Below, piece after piece: positions 44,273 to 52,743 of a DNA stretch of 64,000 nt. The first letter of the stretch is position 1. Each line of letters begins with the position of its first letter. The DNA lies in contig JADKGE010000001.1 of the NCBI GenBank assembly GCA_016717115.1, forward strand, positions 186,001 to 250,000, written 5' to 3'. Source of the stretch: Actinomycetota bacterium (GTDB lineage: Bacteria > Actinomycetota > Actinomycetes > S36-B12). The position numbers and the translations under genes are program-made. Below the pieces are notes generated by a model. That model searched no databases. It was not told the DNA's origin and saw only the letters and a program-made list of their open reading frames with translations.

Positions 44273-44386
44273 TCAGCCCTGACGCTGCTTGTGGCGAACG
44301 TTCTCGCAGATCACCATGACGCGACCGTGGCGACGGATGACCTTGCACTTGTCGCAGATCTTCTTGACGCTCGGTTGCACCTTCAT
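44273..44386 (-). CDS. rpmJ: 50S ribosomal protein L36
   Basis: The protein has 37 residues: MKVQPSVKKICDKCKVIRRH, then ICENVRHKQRQG. The CDKC pair with the later Cys and His forms the zinc ribbon. It is the canonical L36 length and order (infA-rpmJ-rpsM). Confidence 0.96.
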   Translation of the reverse strand: MKVQPSVKKICDKCKVIRRHGRVMVICENVRHKQRQG

Positions 44387-44432
44387 GATGGCTCTTTCGT
44401 ATCCGTTCGGTCGTTGTCGGTTCGATGGCTCT

Positions 44433-44654
44433 TTACTTGTAGCGGTAGACGATCCGTCCGCGGGTCAGGTCGTAGGGCGACAGCTCCACGACGACCCGGT
44501 CGTCCGGAAGGATCCGGATGTAGTGCATCCGCATCTTCCCACTGATGTGCGCGAGCACCTTGTGCCCGTTGTCGAGCTCCACACGGAACATGGCGTTCGG
44601 CAGAGACTCGGTGATCGTGCCCTCGAGCTCGATCGCGCCGTCCTTCTTGCCCAT
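44433..44654 (-). CDS. infA: Translation initiation factor IF-1
   Basis: The protein has 73 residues and an S1-like OB fold: LEGTITESLPNAMFRVELDN, HISGKMRMHYIRIL and LTRGRIVYRYK. It is the first gene of the infA-rpmJ-rpsM-rpsK-rpsD-rpoA-rplQ-truA-ABC-F run. Confidence 0.97.
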   Translation of the reverse strand: MGKKDGAIELEGTITESLPNAMFRVELDNGHKVLAHISGKMRMHYIRILPDDRVVVELSPYDLTRGRIVYRYK

Positions 44655-44770
44655 AACCTCTGCTCTCGTAGCGTGATGCCGTTCTGGCCCCTGTTGTCAC
44701 GCACGCCTGCAGGCCCGGAATCCGGGTCGGGGCACGCATAGAGGCGGGGAAGCCTGAAACCGACCACCGA

Positions 44771-44798
44771 AGTCTACGGCTGAGGTCCGTTCTCACAA
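44771..44798 (-). promoter_or_regulatory. Candidate promoter of the infA operon
   Basis: On the minus strand TTGTGA (44798-44793) and TAGACT (44776-44771) are 16 bp apart, in the 203-bp map-infA spacer. This implies a leader of about 110 nt. Confidence 0.5.
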
Positions 44799-44857
44799 AA
44801 TCCGGGGGGTGCCATCCGGATATCGGTCGACCAGGCACCCGGTTGGACCCCGAACCG

Positions 44858-45640
44858 CTACAGCCACACATCGTCGAGGGCGGTCAGTACCCAGGGGCCG
44901 TCCTCGGTGATCGCCACGGTGTGCTCCCAGTGGGCCGCCCAGCGCCCATCGGTCGTGATGACGGTCCAGTCATCGGCCAGGACACCGACCTCCGGCTCCC
45001 CCAGCGTGGCCATCGGCTCGATCGCAAGGGCCATGCCGGCGCGCAGCACAGGACCCTCACCGCGTCGGCCGTAGTTGGGGACCGGTGGATGCATGTGCAT
45101 GCTGGTGCCGATCCCGTGCCCGACGTACTCCTCGACGATGCCGAAGGGGCCCGCGGACCTGATCACCGACTCGACGGCGTGGCCGATGTCCGACAGGTGG
45201 GCGCCGACGCGCGCGGCCGACATTCCCTCCCACAGGGACTGCTCGGTCACTCGCGACAACTCCAGGACCTCTGCCGACGCCACCCCGACCGGGACGCTGA
45301 TGGCGGCGTCCCCGTGCCAGCCATCGACGATGGCACCGCAGTCGATCGAGACGAGGTCGCCCTCCACAAGGAGCCGATCGCTGGGGATCCCGTGGACGAC
45401 CTCGGAGTTCACGGACGTGCAGATCACCGCGGGATACCCGTGGTACCCGAGAAACGACGGCTTGGCCCCCTGTCGGGAGATCGAGGCGGCAGCGACCTCG
45501 TTCAGCGCCCGCGTCGTGACCCCTGGGCGCACGGCCTCGGCGACCTCGCTCAGGGTGCGAGCGACGACCAGGCCCGCGGCCCGCATGACGGTCAGCTGCT
45601 CGGGGGTCTTGATCTGGATGGAGTTCTTCTTGCGGAACAT
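44858..45640 (-). CDS. map: Methionine aminopeptidase type I
   Basis: The protein has 260 residues. Metal ligands are visible in VSIDCGAIVDG, WHGDAAIS, GHGIGTSMHMHP, AIEPMATLG and WEHTVAIT. It removes initiator Met and is essential. It lies 19 bp behind adk, the normal secY-adk-map order. Confidence 0.96.
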   Translation of the reverse strand: MFRKKNSIQIKTPEQLTVMRAAGLVVARTLSEVAEAVRPGVTTRALNEVAAASISRQGAKPSFLGYHGYPAVICTSVNSEVVHGIPSDRLLVEGDLVSIDCGAIVDGWHGDAAISVPVGVASAEVLELSRVTEQSLWEGMSAARVGAHLSDIGHAVESVIRSAGPFGIVEEYVGHGIGTSMHMHPPVPNYGRRGEGPVLRAGMALAIEPMATLGEPEVGVLADDWTVITTDGRWAAHWEHTVAITEDGPWVLTALDDVWL

Positions 45641-45659
45641 GGCGAGGTCGAGGTCGACG

Positions 45660-46229
45660 TCAGGACTGGATGCCGAGGGCGGCCACGATGCGGGCCGTGA
45701 CCTCGTCGATCGACCCCAGTCCGTCGACCTGGATCAGCAGGTCCTGAGCCTCGTACATGGCCGTGAGCGGTGCGGTCTGCTGGAAGTAGACCTCGAGCCG
45801 TCGGCGAATCACGTCCTCGGTGTCGTCGCTGCGTCCTTGGTCGGTCGCTCGCTTGACGAGGCGATCGACGACCTCGTCGACGTCGACGGTGAGTTCCACG
45901 ACCCGATCGAGGGAGTCCGAGCTGGATCGGAGCATGGCGCTCAGCTCGCCGACCTGCTCGACCGTGCGCGGGTACCCGTCAAGCAGGAAGCCCGGACGGC
46001 AGTCCTCCTGCGACAGGCGGTCGCGCACCATGGCATTCGTGATGCCGTCGGGCACGTACTCGCCAGCGTCCATGTAGCGCTTGGCCTCGAGCCCCAGCGA
46101 CGTCCCACGCGAGACGTTGTGGCGGAAGATCTCGCCGGTGGACACGTGCGGCACTCCGAGGAGACCCGAGACGATGTCCGCCTGCGTGCCCTTCCCCGCG
46201 CCGGGCGGGCCCATGAGAACCAGTCGCAT
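45660..46229 (-). CDS. adk: Adenylate kinase
   Basis: The protein has 189 residues and the P-loop GPPGAGKGTQ. STGEIFRHNV and GFLLDGYPRT bind AMP. The LID is the short, zinc-free form. The start overlaps the secY stop by one base (TGATG). Confidence 0.97.
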   Translation of the reverse strand: MRLVLMGPPGAGKGTQADIVSGLLGVPHVSTGEIFRHNVSRGTSLGLEAKRYMDAGEYVPDGITNAMVRDRLSQEDCRPGFLLDGYPRTVEQVGELSAMLRSSSDSLDRVVELTVDVDEVVDRLVKRATDQGRSDDTEDVIRRRLEVYFQQTAPLTAMYEAQDLLIQVDGLGSIDEVTARIVAALGIQS

Positions 46230-47527
46230 CAGCGCAGGAACCCCTCGTAGTTGCGCTGCTGGAGCTGCGCCTCGATCTGCTTGACGGTGTCCAGTCCCAC
46301 GCCGACCATGATCAGCAGGCTCGTGCCACCGAACACGAACCGGTTCGCCACGCCCAGGAAGGAGAAGGCGAACAGCGGCAGGATCGCGATCAGACCAAGG
46401 TAGAGGGAGCCTGGCGCGGTGAGCCGCGTCAGCACGTAGTCGAGGTACTCCGCCGTGGGCCGGCCCGCGCGGATGCCCGGGATGAAGCCGCCGTACTTCT
46501 TCATGTTGTCGGCGACCTCAACGGGGTTGAAGGTGATCGACACGTAGAAGTAGCAGAAGAACACGATCAAGGCGAAGTACATGAGCATGTACCACGAGCC
46601 TGTGCCGGACCCGAGGTTCGTCTGGATCCACACCGCCCACTGCGCCTGGCTACCGGTCAACTGAACGATGAGCGTGGGCAGGAACAGCAGGGACGACGCG
46701 AAGATGACCGGGATGACGCCCGCCATGTTGACCTTCAGCGGGATGTAGGTCGAGGTTCCGCCGTACATCCGTCGGCCGACCATGCGCTTGGCGTACTGGA
46801 CCGGAATGCGTCGCTGGGCCTGCTCGACGAACACGACGAAGGCGACGATCGACAGTCCGACGAGGAGCGTCATCGCGAAGATGAACGGCCCGTTGCTTCC
46901 CCAGATGGAGGCGAACTGAGCCGGGATCGTGGCGATGATCGACGTGAAGATCAGGATCGACATGCCGTTGCCCACGCCACGCTCGGTGATCAGCTCGCCG
47001 AACCACATGATCACCGAGGTGCCGGCAGTCATGACGATGATCATCACGAGGATCACCCATACCGACTGGTTCGGGATGATCTGCTCGTTGCAGCCGCTGA
47101 ACAGCGCCCCTGGCGTACGCGCAAGTGACAGGATCGCCGTCGACTGCAGGATGGCCAGACCAATGGTCACGTACCGCGTGTACTGGGTGATCTTCGCCTG
47201 TCCCGCTTGGCCGTCCGCCTTGAGTGTCTCCAGCCGCGGGATCACGACCGTCAGCAGCTGCAGGATGATGCTCGCCGTGATGTAGGGCATGATGCCGAGC
47301 GCGAAGACGGACAACTGAAGCAGCGCGCCACCACTGAACAGGTTGATGAGCGCGTATACCGAGTTGTCCTGGACCACGTCGATGCACCGCTGGATGGCGG
47401 AGTAGTCGACGCCTGGCGTCGGCACGACGGATCCAAGTCGGTACAGGGCCAACAGGCTCAGGGTGAAGAAGATCTTCTTGCGAAGGTCAGGGGTACGCAG
47501 GGCAGCCCCGAACGCACTGATGTGCAC
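46229..47527 (-). CDS. secY: Protein translocase subunit SecY
   Basis: The protein has 432 residues and about ten membrane helices. The plug/TM2 region has GGALLQLSVFALGIMPYITA, the loop before TM5 has GNGMSILIF and the C-terminal loop has FIPGIRAG. It is the channel of the Sec pathway, used by the many secreted proteins in this window. It lies between rplO and adk. Confidence 0.97.
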   Translation of the reverse strand: MHISAFGAALRTPDLRKKIFFTLSLLALYRLGSVVPTPGVDYSAIQRCIDVVQDNSVYALINLFSGGALLQLSVFALGIMPYITASIILQLLTVVIPRLETLKADGQAGQAKITQYTRYVTIGLAILQSTAILSLARTPGALFSGCNEQIIPNQSVWVILVMIIVMTAGTSVIMWFGELITERGVGNGMSILIFTSIIATIPAQFASIWGSNGPFIFAMTLLVGLSIVAFVVFVEQAQRRIPVQYAKRMVGRRMYGGTSTYIPLKVNMAGVIPVIFASSLLFLPTLIVQLTGSQAQWAVWIQTNLGSGTGSWYMLMYFALIVFFCYFYVSITFNPVEVADNMKKYGGFIPGIRAGRPTAEYLDYVLTRLTAPGSLYLGLIAILPLFAFSFLGVANRFVFGGTSLLIMVGVGLDTVKQIEAQLQQRNYEGFLR

Positions 47528-47593
47528 TGTGCCTCCTGCCAGGTTCTCGGGATTCGTACGGGTGGACGGTGGAGCGCGATTCCTGGTCGGGAA

Positions 47594-48034
47594 CTACAGC
47601 TCCGTGGCCGTGCCGCCCGCAGCGACGATCTTGTCACGGGCAGTGCCGGAGAATGCATTCGCACTCACCTTGACCGCGACGCTGATGTCGCCCTGACCGA
47701 GAACCTTAACCGGAAGGCCCTTGCGCACCGCGCCCTTGTCGACCAGATCGGCGACAGTGACCTCGCCACCGCCGGGATACAGCTTCGACAGCATCGCGAG
47801 ATTGACCACCTGGAACTCGACCCTGGCCGGGTTCTTGAAGCCTCTGAGCTTCGGCAGCCGCATATGCAGCGGCATCTGCCCGCCCTCGAAGCTCGCAGCG
47901 ACCTGGTTGCGTGCCTTGGTGCCCTTGGTGCCGCGGCCCGCGGTCTTGCCCTTGGAACCCTCGCCACGGCCCTTGCGGGTCTTGGCGGTCTTCGCGCCCG
48001 GTGCCGGACGCAGGTGATGGACCTTGAGAGCCAT
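47594..48034 (-). CDS. rplO: 50S ribosomal protein L15
   Basis: The protein has 146 residues. The basic Gly-rich N-terminal half (RKGRGEGSKGKTAGRGTKG) and GGQMPLHMRLPKLRGFKN are diagnostic. It starts 2 bp after rpmD. Confidence 0.97.
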   Translation of the reverse strand: MALKVHHLRPAPGAKTAKTRKGRGEGSKGKTAGRGTKGTKARNQVAASFEGGQMPLHMRLPKLRGFKNPARVEFQVVNLAMLSKLYPGGGEVTVADLVDKGAVRKGLPVKVLGQGDISVAVKVSANAFSGTARDKIVAAGGTATEL

Positions 48035-48036
48035 GG

Positions 48037-48219
48037 TTACTTGACCTCCTCGAACTTGACCAGGTGGATCACGGTGTTGACCATGCCGCGAATCTCGGGA
48101 CGGTCCTCCTTGACCACGGTGTCACCGATGCGGTGCAGGCCCAGCGAGCGCAGCGTGTTGCGCTGGCTCGCCGTTCCACCGATCTTGGACTTGACCTGAG
48201 TGACCTTGAGCTGAGCCAT
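48037..48219 (-). CDS. rpmD: 50S ribosomal protein L30
   Basis: The protein is 60 residues from ATG 48219. KVTQVKSKIGGTASQRNTLR and LGLHRIGDTVV are standard. The start overlaps the rpsE stop as TGATG. Confidence 0.96.
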   Translation of the reverse strand: MAQLKVTQVKSKIGGTASQRNTLRSLGLHRIGDTVVKEDRPEIRGMVNTVIHLVKFEEVK

Positions 48220-48788
48220 CACGCACCCCTCCCGGCGGCCTGGGCACGCAGGAGAGCGGCCGGCGCTACATCCTCGAGCGGGAGCCCGCGGCGAGCCGCG
48301 ACCTGCTCCGGGAGCTCGAGCATCTTCAGCGCCGCCACCGTGGCGTGCACGATGTTGATCGCGTTCGACGACCCGAGCGACTTGCTGAGCACGTCGTGGA
48401 TCCCGGCGCACTCCAGCACCGCGCGCACCGGGCCACCGGCGATGACACCGGTACCGGGCGCGGCCGGACGAAGCATGACGACGCCAGCCGCAGCCTCTCC
48501 CGTGATGGGATGCGGGATCGTTCCCTGGATGCGGGGGACCCTGAAGAAGTGCTTCTTGGCCTCCTCGACGCCCTTGGCGATCGCCGCGGGCACCTCCTTG
48601 GCCTTGCCGTAGCCCACACCGACCATGCCGTCGCCGTCTCCGACGACCACGAGTGCGGTGAAGCTGAACCGGCGGCCGCCCTTGACGACCTTGGCGACGC
48701 GGTTGATCGCGACGACCCGCTCGACGTATGCGGACTTCTCCGCCGGCGATGCGCTCGTCGCGCCCCCGGCGGTCGCCGGCGCCACCAC
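48219..48788 (-). CDS. rpsE: 30S ribosomal protein S5
   Basis: The protein is 189 residues if GTG 48788 is the start. VERVVAINRVAKVVKGGRRF and GSSNAINIVHATVAAL are typical. The best Shine-Dalgarno sequence (AAGGAAGAGG) is about 25 nt upstream with no usable in-frame start next to it, so the start or the local sequence may be wrong. Confidence 0.93.
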   Translation of the reverse strand: MVAPATAGGATSASPAEKSAYVERVVAINRVAKVVKGGRRFSFTALVVVGDGDGMVGVGYGKAKEVPAAIAKGVEEAKKHFFRVPRIQGTIPHPITGEAAAGVVMLRPAAPGTGVIAGGPVRAVLECAGIHDVLSKSLGSSNAINIVHATVAALKMLELPEQVAARRGLPLEDVAPAALLRAQAAGRGA

Positions 48789-48837
48789 CGCGGCGCTGGG
48801 CTGCGCAGGGTTCCTCTTCCTTTCGAATTCGTCGTCG

Positions 48838-49221
48838 TCAGAAGGTCAGGCCGCCCTCGCGGGCGCCATCGGCGAGGGCCGCGACGCGGCCGTGGTACTT
48901 GTTGCCGCCGCGGTCGAAGACCACGGCCTCGACGCCGGCGGACTTGGCGCGCTCGGCGAGCAGCTCGCCGACCTTCTTGGCCTTCGCGCTCTTGTCACCG
49001 TCGCACGCACGGAGGTCCGCCTCCATGGTCGACGCGGCCGCGAGAGTCACGCCCTGCGTGTCGTCCACGATCTGCGCCAGCATGTGCCGAGCCGACCGGG
49101 TGACGACCAGGCGCGGCCGAAGGGCCGTGCCGGACACCTTCTTGCGCACGCGCAGGTGGCGACGCGACCGTCCGACCGATGAACGCGTGCGCGTTCCGAG
49201 CTTCGGGGCGAAGGAACTCAT
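48838..49221 (-). CDS. rplR: 50S ribosomal protein L18
   Basis: The protein is 127 residues from ATG 49221 (a GTG one codon earlier also works). RPRLVVTRSARHMLAQIVDD and VVFDRGGNKYHGRVAALAD bind 5S rRNA. The start overlaps the rplF stop. Confidence 0.96.
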   Translation of the reverse strand: MSSFAPKLGTRTRSSVGRSRRHLRVRKKVSGTALRPRLVVTRSARHMLAQIVDDTQGVTLAAASTMEADLRACDGDKSAKAKKVGELLAERAKSAGVEAVVFDRGGNKYHGRVAALADGAREGGLTF

Positions 49222-49757
49222 CACTTACCAGCCTTTCCGGCCTTGCGGCGCACGACTTCACCCTCGTAGCGCACGCCCTTGCCCTTGTAGGGCTCCGGCT
49301 TGCGCAGCTTGCGGATGTTCGCCGCGACTTCGCCTACCTGCTGCTTGTCGATGCCCTGCACCTTGAACTTGATGGGGCTGTCCACCTGGAAGGAGATGCC
49401 CTCGGGCGCCTTCACCAGGACGGAGTGGCTGAAGCCGAGCTGGAACTCCAGGTCGGTGCCCTTCGCCGCGACGCGGTAGCCGGTGCCGACGATCTCCAGG
49501 CCCTTCTCGTACCCCTGGGTGACGCCCGTGACCATGTTCGAGACGAGCGTGCGGGTGAGACCGTGGAGGGAGCGCGAGGCGCGCTCGTCATCGGGACGCG
49601 TGACGACGAGGCTGCCGTCATCCTCGGAGACGACGATCGGGTCCGCGACGGTCAGGTTCAGGGTGCCCTTGGGCCCCTTGATCGTGACGACGCTGCCGTC
49701 GATGGTGGCGGTCACTCCCGCCGGCACGGGGATGGGCTGACGTCCAATGCGTGACAT
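49221..49757 (-). CDS. rplF: 50S ribosomal protein L6
   Basis: The protein is 178 residues from ATG 49757; the open frame upstream is the rpsH shadow. SRIGRQPIPVPAGV and the C-terminal RKPEPYKGKGVRYEGEVVRR are diagnostic. It lies 14 bp after rpsH. Confidence 0.97.
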   Translation of the reverse strand: MSRIGRQPIPVPAGVTATIDGSVVTIKGPKGTLNLTVADPIVVSEDDGSLVVTRPDDERASRSLHGLTRTLVSNMVTGVTQGYEKGLEIVGTGYRVAAKGTDLEFQLGFSHSVLVKAPEGISFQVDSPIKFKVQGIDKQQVGEVAANIRKLRKPEPYKGKGVRYEGEVVRRKAGKAGK

Positions 49758-49771
49758 GTCGAATCCCTCCC

Positions 49772-50170
49772 TTACCAGACGTAAGCGAGGACTTCCCCGC
49801 CTACGCCCTTCTGTGCGGCCTGTCGGTCGGTCAGCAGACCGGACGACGTGGACAGGATGGCGATGCCGAGTCCGCCGAGCACGCGCGGGAGCGCAGTGCT
49901 CTTGGCGTACACCCGCAGACCGGGCTTCGAGACGCGGCGCAGTCCGGCGATCGAGCGCTCGCGCGACGGGCCGTACTTGAGGTCGAGGGTGAGCGTCTTG
50001 CCGACGGTCGCATCCTCGACGTGCCAGTCCGCGATGTAGCCCTCCTGCTTGAGGATCTCGGCGATGCCCGCCTTGATCTTCGAGTGGGGCATCACCACGG
50101 CGTCGTGGTACGCCAGGTTGGCGTTGCGCAGACGCGCGAGCATGTCCGCGATCGGGTCGGTCATTGTCAT
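49772..50170 (-). CDS. rpsH: 30S ribosomal protein S8
   Basis: The protein is 132 residues; ATG 50170 or 50164 could start it. TDPIADMLARLRNANLAYHD and LGGLGIAILSTSSGLLTDRQ are the conserved ends. Confidence 0.96.
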   Translation of the reverse strand: MTMTDPIADMLARLRNANLAYHDAVVMPHSKIKAGIAEILKQEGYIADWHVEDATVGKTLTLDLKYGPSRERSIAGLRRVSKPGLRVYAKSTALPRVLGGLGIAILSTSSGLLTDRQAAQKGVGGEVLAYVW

Positions 50171-50239
50171 GTCTTGGCCTAAGGCCTTCCTCGCCGTGGT
50201 TTCCGGCCAGCAGTGCCGGCGGACCTGCGGCGTCGGGTG

Positions 50240-50422
50240 TTACCAGGAGCTCTTGGTGATGCCGGGCAGTTCGCCGGCGTGGGCCATCTCGCGAAGGCAG
50301 ATTCGGCACAGGCCGAACTTGCGGTACACGGCGTGCGGCCGGCCGCACCTGTTGCAGCGGGTGTAGGCGCGGACCGTGAACTTCGGGCTTCTTGCTGCTT
50401 CTGGATCAGGCGTCTTCGCCAT
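50240..50422 (-). CDS. rpsN: 30S ribosomal protein S14, type Z
   Basis: The protein is 60 residues from ATG 50422. The zinc motif CNRCGRPHAVYRKFGLCRIC marks the short C+ form. It lies between rplE and rpsH. Confidence 0.94.
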   Translation of the reverse strand: MAKTPDPEAARSPKFTVRAYTRCNRCGRPHAVYRKFGLCRICLREMAHAGELPGITKSSW

Positions 50423-50426
50423 GGGC

Positions 50427-50999
50427 TCAGGCCTCCTTGAAGGGGAAGCCGAGGAGCCGGAGCAGGGCGCGGCCTTCGTCATCGTTCGCTGCGGTGGTGA
50501 CGACCGTGATGTCCATCCCGCGGACGCGATCGATCTTGTCCTGGTCGATCTCGTGGAACATCGACTGCTCGGTCAGGCCGAACGTGTAGTTGCCGCGCCC
50601 GTCGAACTGCTTCGGCGAGAGCCCGCGGAAGTCGCGGATGCGGGGCAGCGCGACGGACAGCAGACGGTCGAGGAACTCCCACATGCGGTCGCCGCGCAGC
50701 GTGACGTGGGCGCCGATTGGCTGACCCTCACGCAGCTTGAACTGGGCGATCGACTTGCGGGCCTTGGTGACCTGCGGCTTCTGGCCGGTGATCGCGGCCA
50801 GGTCGCGGATCGCGCCCTCGATGAGCTTGGAGTCGCGGGCAGCGTCGCCGACGCCCATGTTCACCACGATCTTGGTGAGCGTGGGCACCTGCATCACGTT
50901 GCTGAAGGAGAACTCCTCGCGAATCGCGGGGACGATCTCCTCGCGGTACCGCGCCTTGAGGCGGGGCACCGAGGTTTCGGTGGTGGTAGCCGTGGCCAT
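50427..50999 (-). CDS. rplE: 50S ribosomal protein L5
   Basis: The protein has 190 residues. VPTLTKIVVNMGVGDAARD, ITGQKPQVTKARKSIA and LTEQSMFHEIDQDK are the family blocks. Four bases separate it from rpsN. Confidence 0.97.
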   Translation of the reverse strand: MATATTTETSVPRLKARYREEIVPAIREEFSFSNVMQVPTLTKIVVNMGVGDAARDSKLIEGAIRDLAAITGQKPQVTKARKSIAQFKLREGQPIGAHVTLRGDRMWEFLDRLLSVALPRIRDFRGLSPKQFDGRGNYTFGLTEQSMFHEIDQDKIDRVRGMDITVVTTAANDDEGRALLRLLGFPFKEA

Positions 51000-51011
51000 C
51001 AGTTCGCTTCC

Positions 51012-51371
51012 TTAGATGTCTTTGCCGGTACGACGGGAGATGCGGACGCTGCGCTCGGCCTCGTAGGTCGAACCGTCCGTACGGCGCTTCTCGACCGTCT
51101 CCCTGCGGTAGCCGATGCGCGTGGGCCGGCCATCCTCAGGATCGATGATCTGCACGTTGGACACATGGATCGGAGCCTCGGTGGTGATGATGCCGCCGGT
51201 CTTCGCACCGCGGGCGTTCTGGCCCACCTTCGTGTGCTTCTTGATCCGGTTGACGCCCTCGACGATCACCTTGTCGGACTCGGGGTAGACCTCGATGACC
51301 TTGCCCTTGACGCCGCGGTCCTTGCCGGAGATGACCTGGACGAGGTCACCCTTCTTGATGGAGAGCGACAT
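51012..51371 (-). CDS. rplX: 50S ribosomal protein L24
   Basis: The protein is 119 residues from ATG 51371. KKGDLVQVISGKDRGVKGKV is the KOW motif. A frame continuing into rplN upstream exists only because of the indel in rplN; this is not a fusion. Confidence 0.95.
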   Translation of the reverse strand: MSLSIKKGDLVQVISGKDRGVKGKVIEVYPESDKVIVEGVNRIKKHTKVGQNARGAKTGGIITTEAPIHVSNVQIIDPEDGRPTRIGYRRETVEKRRTDGSTYEAERSVRISRRTGKDI

Positions 51372-51373
51372 GG

Positions 51374-51743
51374 CTACAGCACCTCCGGGGCCAGCGAGAT
51401 GATCTTCATGAACTTCTTCTCGCGCAGCTCGCGCCCGACCGGGCCCGAAGATGCGCGTGCCGCGAGGCTCGCCGTCACCCTTGAGGATGACCGCCGCGTT
51501 CTCGTCGAACTTGATGTAGGAGCCGTCGGCGCGACGGCGCTCCTTCTTGGTGCGGACGATGACGGCCTTGACGACGTCGCCCTTCTTGACGTTGCCGCCG
51601 GGGATGGCGTCCTTGACGGTGGCCACGATGATGTCGCCGATACCGGCGTAGCGGCGACCGGAGCCGCCGAGAACCCGGATGCACAAGATCTCCTTGGCAC
51701 CCGTGTTGTCGGCGACTCGAAGTCGCGACTCCTGCTGAATCAC
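51374..51743 (-). CDS. rplN: 50S ribosomal protein L14 (one-base insertion near the 3' end)
   Basis: MIQQESRLRVADNTGAKEIL opens the protein. Near 51439-51446 the coding strand reads GGGCCCGGTCGG where GGGCCGGTCGG is needed for FGPVGRELREKKFMKI and the terminal LAPEVL. With that base removed the gene encodes exactly 122 residues, the usual length. As written, the frame runs on into rplX. Confidence 0.93.
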
Positions 51744-51804
51744 TGCATTCTCCTGATCGTCTGCCGGTTCTCAAGTGAAAGAGCCTGGCGGAACTTGGGG
51801 TTGG

Positions 51805-52089
51805 CTACTTTGCCTTCTCGAGGATCTCGACCACGCGCCAGCGCTTGGTCGCCGATGTCGGCCGGGTCTCCATGAGGAGGACGCGGTCGCCAATGCCTGC
51901 GGCGTTGGCCTCGTCATGTGCCTTCAGCTTGCTCGTCCGGCGGACGACCTTGCCGTACATCGGGTGCTTGAAGCGATCCTCGACCGCCACGACCACCGTC
52001 TTGTCCATCTTGTCGCTGACCACCAGGCCCTCACGGGTCTTGCGGTAGCCGCGCTTCAACTCTGTCACGCCTGCCTCATTCGAGCTCAT
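51805..52089 (-). CDS. rpsQ: 30S ribosomal protein S17
   Basis: The protein has 94 residues. GLVVSDKMDKTVVVAVEDRF and the OB-fold end RPTSATKRWRVVEILEK are standard. It overlaps rpmC by 4 bp. Confidence 0.96.
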   Translation of the reverse strand: MSSNEAGVTELKRGYRKTREGLVVSDKMDKTVVVAVEDRFKHPMYGKVVRRTSKLKAHDEANAAGIGDRVLLMETRPTSATKRWRVVEILEKAK

Positions 52090-52322
52090 GCGGCACCTTC
52101 AGTGCCGTCGGTCGGGGTGATGCCGAGCTCCCGCTCACGAAGGATCGTGTAGATGCGGGCGATGTCCTTGCGGACTGCGCGGAGGCGACCGTGGTTCTCG
52201 AGCTGACCGGTCGCGCCCTGGAAGCGGAGGTTGAAGAGCTCCTCCTTCGCCTCACGGAGCTTCGACGTCAGTTCCTCGTCGTCCAGGTTGCGGAGTTCGC
52301 CGACCTGTGTGCCTGCGGCCAT
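52086..52322 (-). CDS. rpmC: 50S ribosomal protein L29
   Basis: The protein has 78 residues in two helices. ELTSKLREAKEELFNLRFQ and RLRAVRKDIARIYTILRERE are diagnostic. Its start overlaps the rplP stop by one base. Confidence 0.96.
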   Translation of the reverse strand: MAAGTQVGELRNLDDEELTSKLREAKEELFNLRFQGATGQLENHGRLRAVRKDIARIYTILRERELGITPTDGTEGAA

Positions 52323-52743
52323 TAGTTGTCACCTGCTTCGTCGCGCCGAACGATCCGGCACTTCATCGGGAGTTTGTGCATCGCACGAGTCAGCGCCTCG
52401 TTGGCGATCTTCTCGTCGGGGAACGACAGTTCGAACATCACGCGTCCGGGCTTGACGTTCGCCACCCACCACTCGGGTGAGCCCTTGCCGGAACCCATGC
52501 GGGTCTCGGCCGGCTTCTTGGTCAGCGGACGGTCCGGGTAGATGTTGATCCAGACCTTGCCGCCACGGCGGATGTGACGCGTGATGGCGATACGTGCCGA
52601 CTCGATCTGACGGTTCGTCACGTAGGCCGGCTCGAGCGCCTGCAGGCCGTACGTACCGAAGGTCACCTCGGTGCCGCCCTTGGCAACGCCACGCCGCTTG
52701 GGGTGGTGCTGCTTGCGGTGCTTGACCCTGCGGGGATCAACAT
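52322..52743 (-). CDS. rplP: 50S ribosomal protein L16 (one-base deletion near the 5' end)
   Basis: ATG 52743 begins MLIP. The C-run at 52732-52735 is one base short for the expected MLIPRRVKHRKQHHPKR. The remainder (GKVWINIYPDRPLTKKPAETR, GSPEWWVANVKPG) is intact in the shifted frame. With the base restored it has 140 residues. The start overlaps the rpsC stop. Confidence 0.92.

Noticed and set aside
51012..51743. Apparent L14-L24 fusion
   Set aside because: One extra base in rplN removes its stop; the normal L14 C-terminus is in the adjacent frame.
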